From: Isoetes taiwanensis
Taxonomy: Eukaryota > Streptophyta > Lycopodiopsida > Isoetales > Isoetaceae
Reading direction: 5' to 3'
Length of the DNA stretch: 64,000 bases
Assembly (NCBI GenBank): GCA_021234155.1
Contig: JAJEKV010000004.1
Span: forward strand, 22,961,883-23,025,882
Position 1 is the first letter of the stretch. The number at the start of each line of letters is the position of its first letter. A model generated the notes under the pieces. The model saw only the letters and a list, made by a program, of their open reading frames with translations. It was not told the DNA's origin and did not search any database. The position numbers and the translations under genes were made by a program. Of the stretch, positions 20,757 through 29,545 are shown piece by piece.

Positions 20757-20772
20757 CATTATTATATAGGAA
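20757..20772 (+). promoter_or_regulatory. Candidate TATA box
   Basis: CATTATTATATAGGAAAA is a good plant TATA context. A start about 30 bases downstream would place the hairpin at 20934 about 140 bases into the transcript. It is preserved in copy C and nearly so in D. The assignment rests on position only. Confidence 0.35.
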
Positions 20773-20933
20773 AATTTTAACGCAGTTTGTACGATTTCCT
20801 TAATTATGGCGGGGGATGTTTACCGAAGGACGAAATGCGGTTTTTCGTCGCGAAAAATGCTTTTTAGGCGCCGGGAAAATCGCCTCTAGCTTGGTCGCGC
20901 AGTTTGTATTATGGGGTTCGCTTATCTATGGCC

Positions 20934-21064
20934 GTTGAAGAAGACATGTAAAGCAGTTTAGGAAATATTGATAGAAAAGATGCTTAAGAGGCTATTGTAG
21001 ATTTGCAAGGCTCCTTTTGTGTCGTGGATCAATTGATTGAACTGCTTTACATGTCCTTTTCAAC
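20934..21064 (+). ncRNA. Long stable hairpin, candidate microRNA precursor or 5' leader structure
   Basis: The 5' arm (20934-20972, GTTGAAGAAGACATGTAAAG...) pairs with the 3' arm (21028-21064, ...CTTTACATGTCCTTTTCAAC). A 15-base core, ACATGTAAAGCAGTT, is perfectly complementary, and the rest of the stem is near-complete over about 37 pairs with few mismatches and a 55-base loop. The length and mismatch pattern are those of a plant microRNA precursor. I do not recognise the sequence as a known family. Copies B and C are identical in both arms. An ATG at 21051 lies in the 3' arm and opens a short frame ending in a splice donor, so the structure may instead be a leader hairpin. Confidence 0.45.
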
Positions 21065-21119
21065 GCCCAAATTTAGCGGAGGTGATTGGCTATCCTCAAC
21101 TAGAAAAATTGGTTTCCAG
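21051..21119 (+). other. Candidate first coding exon of an unidentified gene
   Basis: From ATG at 21051, 23 codons (starting MSFSTPKFSGGDWLS) run without a stop to TTCCAG|GTATGT, a strong plant donor site. A possible later exon is at about 21957-22030, encoding YPESLEELPEDMAHDWLPKA in copy B. The two are not joined by any visible evidence. No family recognised. The region is kept in copies C and D. Confidence 0.3.
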
Positions 21120-22196
21120 GTATGTCATCTTCTATGAAGTTTCTGTAATGATCGTATAATAGAGTCCCTTCCATCGGTATGTAGTTTAGTGTTGCCTTGT
21201 AGTTTTGCATATTACTAGGGTAGAAGAATAGCATTTTTTTAAAGCATGGAATGTTTGGATCTTAAGAAAGTTGAACTTGCAAGTTGCATTTTCAGTGACT
21301 TTTAGATGTCTCGTGGTTGTATTGACCTAAAAGGGGAAATATATGTCTCGACTTGTAGCTATGGAAAAATGGTTGCACCCCTTTATGAACTGCTATGCAA
21401 CACTTGGTTGTGCACATTTGTTTCTCTTTTGCAATAGATTTTTTCTTCTTTAATCGTGACTAAAAAAACAATGTGAATTTTATACTCTGAGGGGTAATAA
21501 AGATTCATTAACCAAGGAAATTGGATAGCATTTGTCAATACAAGAAAATTATATTGCAAATTCAAGTGAAAGATTGGAGCAAATTGAAGACTGACAATAT
21601 AAATCATGTTAGCCTGTGTGATAGTCGTCAAAAGATAGTACAATGGTTTGCCATATTATTTTATGTTGTGCCAGTTCTCTAGTGATAAACTCTTTGTCTT
21701 AGATGTTCGGCCAGCTATGTTGCTCAACTTATCTTGCTTTTCTTTGAATGTAAGAATGCACATAACCAATAAGCTTTTACAGTTGTAAGATATTCTTAAA
21801 ATGTAGTTTAATTTGGGAAATTATTATAAATATGTAGCTATAGCTGAAGTTCACATTTGCAAGGTCATAAGTAGGAAATGTTTGAAAAAATAAATAAGTT
21901 TGTAATACATGATACTGAAAGCCTTGATAAGTGGAGGGAGAGGCCGAAAATGTGTTCTGTATCCAGAATCATTGGAAGAATTGCCTGAGGATATGGCTCA
22001 TGATTGGTTGCCTAAAGCAATGGAAAATGCATGAGACAATGGAGAGGATGTTCCAAACGTTTAACATTCTATTTATTGCCAATGTGTACTACATACATAA
22101 TACATACATAATGTTAAGTAAAGATGCTGAATGTTAGGTAAAAAGTCAAAATGATTAGGTAAAAGCCAGAATGCAACGTGAAAAAAGTTCAAGAAA
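21120..22196. other. Intron-like AT-rich sequence
   Basis: AT-rich with T-rich runs, as expected of an intron following the donor at 21120. The acidic open segment at about 21957-22030 is the only coding-like piece. ACATACATAATACATACATA repeats occur near 22090-22110. Confidence 0.4.
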
Positions 22197-22319
22197 ACTG
22201 CCTTTAATATTCTTGAAAATGAACTAGCCTTTAATATAAGGGAAGAATCTGTTGTAAGTTGTAACTGCCTTTAATATTCTTGAAAATGAACTGCCTTTAA
22301 TATTCTTGAAAATGAAACT
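22197..22319. repeat. Short repeat array
   Basis: CTGCCTTTAATATTCTTGAA plus AATGAA occurs three times (22198, 22265 and 22291) with a shortened CCTTTAATAT between. It ends right where the duplicated FRA3-like segment begins, so it may mark the duplication breakpoint. Confidence 0.9.
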
Positions 22320-22328
22320 GTGACACGT

Positions 22329-23228
22329 GGCAGATCGGATCTTGATCATCAATGGTGATGATTCGGCTTTAAATCAGTTTGAGATGCCAAAACTTACTAA
22401 GGATTCTCTCAAATGGTAGGCTCAAGTCTTCTGAGCCTGAAACAAATAGAAAGGAAGCGCAATCTTACTTGGAAAACTTTGTAGCTGCAGGTGAAGTAGA
22501 GGGGATATTTAAGGTGCCTGGCAAATTATCAGTTGATCCAGATTCTCATGTTCCTTTTGATCTTTGGCCTTCTTCACTAAGAACAGAAGAAAGTACCAAG
22601 AACATTGGCTTGCACGAGAAATGCATTATGGGCAGGTTGTGATGCATCTTTGAAAGTTTGGAATATACAAAAGGCAATGACTGCGGCTAGTAATGGCAAA
22701 ATAAACTAGTTGGAAGATGTTGATGCAGCTGCATTGGCATCAGTAACCATATGTCTACATTGTGCATCTCAGTAGATGCTGCAAACAAGATTGTGTATAG
22801 TGCACATAAAGATGAGAAAGTGATAATATGGCCAATGGAGGTGGATGTTCTCAAAGACAAAATGCCAGAACCTGTTTTATCATGGAACAGTCATCGTGGT
22901 CCCAAATTTTTAATGACTGTAACTTCTTTAATGGTAAGGTCTTACATGGATCTTCAAGCCAGAGGTACAGCAACAGGAGCAGATGTAGCTGCAGCTTTCA
23001 CCATGCAAGACGGGCATCATTTTAAGAGGCTGTTCAGGATTGAAAGGGTCATATGTGGATTGGGAAATTTTCCAGAGACTTCTAATACATGTGGCGCTGA
23101 TAAAACAAACAATGGATCACCTAGTTGGGGACATCATAGTAATTGGGGCCGAACTCATAACGAAGGACACTGGGAACAGAACATAACATGTATTAACAGT
23201 CCAGAAGCAAGGAAGAGAAGACGTCATT
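22329..23228 (+). pseudogene. FRA3-like WD40 fragment, second copy, interrupted by a CACTA element
   Basis: This repeats 17975-18873 at high identity and begins in GCAGATCGGATCTTGATCAT. The same WD40 pieces are present. The frame is better kept here than in the first copy: one frame (22751-23392) reads from the DAANKIVYSAHKDEK segment through VLSWNSHRGP to RSYMDLQARGT. The continuation is split by the transposon at 23229; the flank resumes at 33426 with ATTATACTTCAAGATGCAAG, after which similarity to the first copy stops. The phosphatase domain is missing, so no enzyme is encoded. Confidence 0.8.
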
Positions 23229-23874
23229 CACTACAAGAGGATGGGGGTATAGTGTCAACCCACAAATTTGTGTCGACTACTACTATCTTGACACAAAGTG
23301 CTTGTGTTGTGTCAACATTGTGTCTACTGCATAGTGTCAAATCTTTTGTCAAAGCAATGGCCTCCTTTTGTCAACTTTCTATCGCATGTTAAGTAGGTTT
23401 TTGCAACAACTTTTGAACAATATTTAAGCTAAGTTGTGCCAACTTTTTTTTAAGACTTATAACAAACGATTATCCAAAATTTCATCTAATATCTTTGCGG
23501 AACTTTGAGGAGCATTTTGTCAACTTTATATTGCAATTTAAGTGGGTTGTTGCAACAATTTTTTAGCAAATTTATAACTCCATCATTATAACATTTCTAT
23601 GAGATTTATAACATAATGCCATCCAATTTGTATCTAATATATTAGTAGAATTGAGTTTGGTATTCATATATCATTAAAGATTTGGTATTGCACTAAGGAA
23701 TGTTACTTGGTAGAAAGAATGATTTGGATACAGTCAGATGAAGGGGAATAGATAATGGTGAAGGGTACCTGACAACTTGAACAAGGGAGCAAATTTATAG
23801 GAAGATAAAAAACAATACTCAATGCCAAATGATCTATACCATAGTAGTCATAGCAATAAGATTAACAATGTTGA
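23229..23874. repeat. Left subterminal region of the CACTA element
   Basis: GTGTCAA-type motifs recur in both orientations between 23245 and 23345 (TAGTGTCAACC, TTGACACAAAG, TGTGTCAACATTGTGTC), the expected binding-site array of a CACTA element. GTTGCAACAA(C/T)TTTT then recurs at about 23402 and 23541. The remainder is AT-rich without genes. Confidence 0.7.
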
Positions 23875-25136
23875 TTAATCACATGTGGCAACTTCATTAA
23901 GATCGTTCTCAATATCCTCTATCTCATCCTCATCTAGATATAAACAAAGAGCCAAATTCTTAATTGCTTCGGATGGATCATGTGCATGTTCGGTAATCTC
24001 TTCGTCTTCCATATAATCCTCATTATGTCCAGCAATGTGAATTGGCGAATTGAATGGAGATCTGAGCACATAATTCACTTCTTTATCAGCTTCCTCTCTT
24101 TGTGAAAGTTCTATGAATGGAGATTCTAAAGGAACATGTTCATCAGTATCATCCTCAAGCAAACCACCTTCGAGATAATCTTCTCCCATATATGCACTCT
24201 CCTCTTCAATATTGATGCCAATTTCTTCCATTTCTCCTTCTTCTGCTTCATGCAATAATGGGTCATCGCCCTTGCCGCCGCCACAATCATCATCATCAGT
24301 AGCAGCAACAACAGTATCATCATCATTAGCATCATCATCATCATTAGCATGAATGTCATGGGAGAGCTCTTCCATATTATTTCCAACTACAGATAGATCA
24401 ATTACATGCCGAGCTCTTGGTTGACAATGTATGACAATCCACCAGTTTATCTCATTAGGATTCTTATGGAAAAATATCTGCTCGACCTGACTTGGAAAAA
24501 CAAAAGGTTCCTTCATTTCAGCCAATACCTTTGAAGAATCCACTTCTAAAAATCCTGATGGATAAGTCATAACTGTCTTGCCACGACCTCTGTATACAAC
24601 TTTGAACCATCGGGCCTTCAAGACACTTACACGAAAGCTATGATAATCCAACTCAATAATATCTGTTAAGATTCCCATGTAATTCAAGTTACTCTCAAGA
24701 AGGTTGCGATCCCTATTGCTAGATTGACGTTTTTGTTCAAATTCGAGGCTGATCCCTGAATCAAATGTAACTCTACACTTATCAACACCATGGATGCGAA
24801 AATGTTGCCCATATGCCCACATTGAGGAATAATATCGTGCCTAGACCAAAATAATAATACTTATGAGTAACATATAGCATAAAGAGAATGGAACTTAGGA
24901 TTAAAGATTTATAATATTATACCTTCCTGCTACAACCAAGGGCAAGCTCATAATCATCATCCGAATAACTTGGCCATGATCTCTAGCTTCGTCCATACGA
25001 GCCAACAACCATGCAATATCCATAGCATCCGAATAGAGTAGTCTATTGATCGCCCTGTTGATCTCTGTGCATCCTCCTTAGCAGTTTCATACAAATCCAT
25101 CCATGGTGCTAAACTTGCAGAATTATTAAGAACAAA
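23875..25136 (-). CDS. CACTA transposase C-terminal part with DUF4216-like domain (truncated gene)
   Basis: On the minus strand two exons are visible. The upstream exon includes APWMDLYETAKEDAQR and LALGCSRK, with donor AAG|GTATAA at 24922. The downstream exon starts at 24840 after TTTGGTCTAG, runs through MWAYGQHFRIHGVDKC, and stops at 23875. The segment NYMGILTDIIELDYHSFRVS...LKARWFKV...KEPFVFPSQVEQIFFHK is the DUF4216 signature of CACTA TNPD-type proteins. A long acidic tail with Asp runs follows, encoded by CAT/ATC microsatellite-like DNA at 24285-24350. The exon stays open for 315 codons, unusually intact. The upstream transposase core is lost at 25137, where unrelated sequence begins. 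In copy C the same gene shows several frame breaks at CTG/CAG sites. Confidence 0.8.
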
Positions 25137-25659
25137 CGTTGTGACGTCCCCTACTCATATACGGTGCACTCACCGTATACAAACAGGAGTTCATCCCCCA
25201 TACCAGCTCCTTGAAGAGTTCCAGTGGGAAGAATGAAGGGGTCATTTTACCCTGTCTCCCTCAGGGCCTACCTAGTCAGCGGGCGTAACATACATGTTAG
25301 TAGTACATACATCAACATCATATGACCATCACGAGGGATGGCTCACCACGATCCGCATAGACAGAGATCAAGACATCATCATATGGGAAGTCTACCCGTG
25401 CTCGGACATACGTGGGTGGATTGACAAGCTTGGGTCTCCGTGAGGTCAAACGTACAAAAAGTGCAATAACAAAGGGAGTTGGTCGCATAGGAACATGGCA
25501 ATTGGGTAGTCCGCCCCATCCGCCCCTCCCCATGCACACTTTACGAGTAGGTTGAAAGGTCTTGGGACCGGATCAGCCCTCACGGGATGCATAGCCAAAG
25601 GGGCTACTCCTGGGTTGCATCTCCCCAGTTCCGATGGGGCAGGTAGGGATTACTCCCAT
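25137..25659. other. Unassigned insert, possibly LTR-derived
   Basis: Starts TGTGACGTCCCCTACTC right after the truncated CACTA gene and contains a TACGGTGCACTCACCGTA inverted repeat. TGTGACG is a common plant gypsy LTR start, so this may be the LTR linked to the RT fragment that follows, but the far end is not defined. Copy C preserves several CAG/CTG sites that are altered here. Confidence 0.4.
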
Positions 25660-26527
25660 CAGAGACTGGCATGCTGACTCAAGGTGACTAGAGGGCCACT
25701 GCCCGTACTCGACTGAACTCCATGGAAGGTGTACACCACCCCAAGAGTGTACACCGCCCTCGTCAAATCCGTTAGCGGGGCTGCTATTTTTGCAAAGTTC
25801 TTCACGAACTTCCTATAGTACCCTGCTAGGCCGAGAAATCTTCTGACCTCGTGGATGTTCTTCGGCGCCGGCCAATGTATCACTGCTTCGATCTTGGCAG
25901 GATCTGTCGAAATTCCCTCCGCTGAGATCACGTGCCCCAGGTACTCTACCCTCTCCGTTGCGAAGTGGCACTTCGACAACTTAGCGTACAACTGGTGCCT
26001 TCTTAGCTTCTCGAGCACTTTCCTGAGGTGTTGTACGTGTTCTTCCAGGGATTTGCTGTACACTAAGATATGGGTGAAAGCATGTTGTAGTGGAACAAAA
26101 ACGTGCATTTTAGCACCACATTTTTGGGTGCTAAGTGTGGTGGGAACTACCGAATTTGTAGTGGGAGAGGCAGTTATTTTTTCAAATATACACATGATTA
26201 CTTATTCAAAATTTTGTCTTTTTTGAATTACACGATGCCTGTTTTCATTTTCCCTCAAAAACTCTGATCCCGCTCCCTTAATCCGGCAAGACTATTTCTG
26301 ATTTCTGGCAAGAAGATCGATCACGAAATGGCTCTGATCATACCGGACTAGGCACCACAAAGCATATATTTACAGCATTTATTTTACACCACGTGCCTCA
26401 CCACACTAGGCAGCACATATCATATATCACAACATTAATAGGCACCACACACCACATACCACAAGCAATCACTAACCACAGCAACCACATATCACAAGCA
26501 ATCACTAACCACATACCACATACCACA

Positions 26528-27491
26528 TTAACAATAAAAAATGTGGTGAAGATGAAGAAATGAAATAACCTGTGATTCTTCTAGATAGTGAGTGGCATGA
26601 TCCTCTCTTACATTTCGTTCCAATCTTCTGAACTTAACATCCTTTGCATTTGGAGAGACCCTACTGTTTTCGGTCCAAAATTGCTGCACAAGTTCTATGA
26701 CAGAATTGGAAATTGCATCTGCTCTTCTAACTCTTTTGTACAAAACCCATTTCCCCCCTTTGCAATCTATCTCTTCCCTCTTCAATTTTGCTTTGGTAAG
26801 ATTCTTAGGATGAACACCCAGTAGTTTACCAAAACCCCGAGCACTGGCAGGATTAGCACTTTCGGTAATGCTTCCTCTTACGGCCATAGCAAGGCAACTA
26901 CTCTTGGCTGCTAAACTGTCATTGCTGTTAGACTTCTTCAAGTTGAATGGAAGCCCTGAGGTTGCTGACCACAATGCTCTTGGCTTGCAAATCTTTCAGC
27001 TCTTCACCAAGTGCGCTCTCCATTGTGTCATCTTCCAGGAAATCTCGTAAAACCTCTTTCTTATCACTGTCAGCCAAGCCTTTAGTGGTGCTATGAAATG
27101 AAGATAATAATTTCAACACCATCCGACGCCTAGTAGAGGCCGTTCTAGTGGATCCTCCCTCTGCTGATGCAATTTTTGCTAATTCTTCTTTAGCTTCCCT
27201 TTTTCTTTTCCTTTGGCATCTTTTATGATCCCGTTCTTGTTCTGGAGTTCTCTTTCTCACATCTGTGCTTCGGTTTGAGATTTTAGGCAGATTTGCTTCC
27301 AAATTAAATGATTCAAAGTATGAACCGGATTGATCCACAACCGGATTAAGCGTCATAGCCGTGGTGCTTCCGTGAAAGGCGCCGGTGGGTCGTGGGTTTA
27401 GGAATCGGTTAGGTGGAAATTGGAATGGGACGGGTGGCGTAGGAAATTGGAATGGGACGGGTGGCGTAGGAATCGGGTTGTTGCAGTTCAA
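26528..27491 (-). pseudogene. Protein of the nested TIR element, one frame break
   Basis: Two overlapping minus-strand frames meet at about 26930-26974. The first (187 residues) has a proline/phenylalanine-rich start with a duplicated PTPPVPFQF peptide, then a basic stretch with RKRTPEQERDHKRCQRKRKR. The second continues ARGFGKLLGVHPKNLTKAKL (helix-turn-helix-like), KGGKWVLYKRVRRADAIS, and VIELVQQFWTENSRVSPNAK followed by DV. The VSPNxKDV block after a W-x(5)-RVSPN context is something I have seen in transposon-related proteins of plants and animals, but I cannot name the family. No DDE triad is visible. DNA binding is a reasonable inference. The element may therefore be a shortened derivative. 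Confidence 0.55.
27414..27470. repeat. 27-bp tandem duplication in the TIR-element gene
   Basis: GAAATTGGAATGGGACGGGT plus GGCGTAG is present twice in tandem, in frame, encoding the duplicated proline-rich peptide. It is also duplicated in copy C. Confidence 0.9.
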
Positions 27492-27760
27492 GAAATGATT
27501 GAATCCGGGCAGTTATGCACTAGGCGCCAAACAAACATTTAAAATCGCACCACAAATTTGATATCTCCCACCACATTTTTAGGGGGTACAGGGGGGACAC
27601 CCAGGGTGTTCCACTACAACATGCTTTCACCCATATCCTCAAAGACTACTATAACAAAAGTATCCAAAAACTCCCTGAAGATGTCGTTCATAAGTCTCAT
27701 GAACGTTGCTGGGTCTGGCTTAGCGTTGAAGTAGCAAAATAGGGCGTCAATGAAATTTTA

Positions 27761-28574
27761 CCAGACCTGCTGACTTTAGATGTATCTGCTCCTATTGGTA
27801 GACAACGACATTTGAAGCATTCCACTCTAACCACAAGCTACCAAGCATTATTCGCAGTCTGGCTCCAGATGCCAACCAAGATCTCCTGCATAACAAACAA
27901 AGCCAACCCTGCTTATAAGTGGGGCCCGGGCCTTTTTTTTTTTTTTTGGGGGCAAAGTCAAAGGAAAACAACATAGCATAGATATCGATCTACATGTAAA
28001 GAAACCAAGAGGAGGAAGAGTCATCTATCATAGACGAACTTTGTCTTATGTTACTAGAGCTTACGGTAGCTAGTTCACTAGCTTGGAAGTCACTTCAATA
28101 TAGAATAAGCTTATTAGTTATTGATTAATATGTTTGTCTCCTGAATTACTCGCATCATAAAACCGAAAAGGTTTTTTCCCTTATAAAATACATTCTATTT
28201 TTGAGGGCTTATTGTGTAAAACATATTTTGATCTATGCTTTGGCATGGTGAGTACGCTTCTTTTCGTTAGTTTAATATTTCTACTATTATATTCCTATTT
28301 TGTTATTTAGCATGGATGTATCTCAATTAATTAGACAAGGCAAGGTGACAATCTTGGTTCATAGATTCATTTTTTTCTTTTTGAAAGTTTCAAGCATTGT
28401 TGAGTCCGACGGCAAAGATTCATTACTATTGAGTATAATACTACTATAGACTCCACGTGGTTTAAGGCAAATGTGTGCCCAGCGATGTCGGGCATCAGTC
28501 ATCATGGGTGCTTGTGAACTCACAGGTTGTGGAAGTGCATAAATATATGATTCTAATAGAAATGTGTCTGCTTT
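27761..28574. other. Unassigned CACTA interior
   Basis: Contains a T run near 27932-27946 and AT-rich sequence. I could not place the right boundary of the gypsy insert or find transposase core motifs here. Confidence 0.4.
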
Positions 28575-29210
28575 CTAATAAACCGCCTTTGAGTCTTGTA
28601 AGTTTCCTCTGCTGAGTTTTTGCAAAGGGACATACATAAACTTTGCGATATAAGAAGACTTATTTAACATAATCCGACATGTGGCATGGAATATACCAAA
28701 GGTGTCGCGAGCTTCGAAAGTGTACAAGCGCAAAATAGTTGCAATAGTGATATCCTTACAAATTAGATTCCTCAATAAGTGTAAGTAAGATTCCACAACA
28801 TCGTTATTATGAGCACTTAGTGACATGTTTGTTGCAAATAAAATATATAAGATATCACGCAAGGTATTGCTATGTTGGCATGATCCAAAACAAAGGGCTC
28901 TCCTTGATTTGTCGTGATGATAATAAGCCGCAGTTAGTCTATATTCGTGAAAAATGGGCACCCCTTGAGACCCGCAAATAAGCAAGTTTGGAGGATCAAG
29001 CATCGTGAGTTGCTTGGTTAAAACTGTTGAGCAAAGGCCACGGCTATGGCGGAGGGCTGATTCATGTATTATTGTAGTGTATGGACACCGTGTGCCTAAA
29101 TAATCGCTTTTAACCCATGGTGTTAGGTGAAGGGGGTCCCTATTAAATGGGGCCAATTTGACCCCATCTCGACTCCGATATACCGTTGGCTCGGATCTTC
29201 CCAAAGGCAT
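28575..29210 (-). CDS. Open reading frame of unknown function, 211 codons
   Basis: A long minus-strand frame with segments such as LDPPNLLICGSQGVPIFHEY and SLSAHNNDVVESYLHLLRNL. It lies between the truncated TNPD-type gene and the TNPA-like gene inside the CACTA element. No family is recognised. In copy C the same region is broken into short pieces, probably by sequence errors (CTG/CAG changes are frequent there), so conservation cannot be used to judge it. It may be a captured host fragment, a part of the transposase with unusual sequence, or a chance open frame. Confidence 0.3.
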   Translation of the reverse strand: MPLGRSEPTVYRSRDGVKLAPFNRDPLHLTPWVKSDYLGTRCPYTTIIHESALRHSRGLCSTVLTKQLTMLDPPNLLICGSQGVPIFHEYRLTAAYYHHDKSRRALCFGSCQHSNTLRDILYILFATNMSLSAHNNDVVESYLHLLRNLICKDITIATILRLYTFEARDTFGIFHATCRIMLNKSSYIAKFMYVPLQKLSRGNLQDSKAVY

Positions 29211-29545
29211 ACTTTCGGCGAAGGTGCCGCCATCTCACGGCCCCAAAACAATAACACACCCATTAACTATAACCCATCTGACATGCATGCATGTCCAACT
29301 AAATACGAAAACCATAGCCTAGACCATCGACCATTGAATTTTAATTTCTAAGAAAGAATGTTTTTTGAACCGGATCGATTCTTGGCGGTGCGATTGTTCT
29401 TGGTTCGAATGGGCGGGAAGGTAGCATCGGGAGGGAGATTCACATCCGCATTCTGCCGTGTTCATAGGCGTGGAGATTCCGGATGATTCCAGTCATTGTT
29501 TCCGCTGATCGATCTTCAAAGAACAGAGCAGATTTATTTTAGAGC
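29211..29545. other. Space between the two CACTA genes
   Basis: Includes CACGGCCCCAAAACAATAAC and two GC-rich patches near 29390-29470. This could hold the promoter of the plus-strand gene. No TATA box stands out. Confidence 0.35.

Larger units (their letters stand above)
26071..27633. mobile_element. 1.56-kb terminal-inverted-repeat transposon nested in the gypsy RT
   Basis: The left end TGGGTGAAAGCATGTTGTAG plus TGGAAC (26071-26096) is the exact inverse of the right end (27608-27633): 26 perfect bases. The flanks give either a TA duplication around TGGG...CCCA ends or an ATAT duplication around GGG...CCC ends. The target, without the insert, reads as an uninterrupted RT sequence. A second, inner layer of CACCACA(T)TTTT motifs lies beside each end. 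The element carries one gene on the minus strand and a CCACATA/CAAGCAATCACTAACCA-rich tract at 26375-26530. I cannot name the superfamily with confidence. Confidence 0.85.
25660..27760 (-). mobile_element. Ty3/gypsy reverse-transcriptase fragment, split by a nested element
   Basis: On the minus strand the right part (27640-27760) encodes DPATFMRLMNDIFREFLDTF and the beginning of the catalytic strand. After the nested element (26071-27633) it continues with [40 protein letters not shown] and [20 protein letters not shown]. This is the core of a Ty3/gypsy RT from just before the FxDD box to the connection domain. Across the insertion point the catalytic box reads FEDI rather than the usual F(I/V)DDI, and the MPFGLTN box is altered (YFNAKPDPATF), so the enzyme was inactive before or after insertion. 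Integrase, protease and RNase H are absent. Confidence 0.88.

Noticed and set aside
24285-24350. CAT/ATC microsatellite
   Set aside because: It lies in frame inside the DUF4216-type gene and encodes its aspartate-rich tail, so it is reported with that gene.
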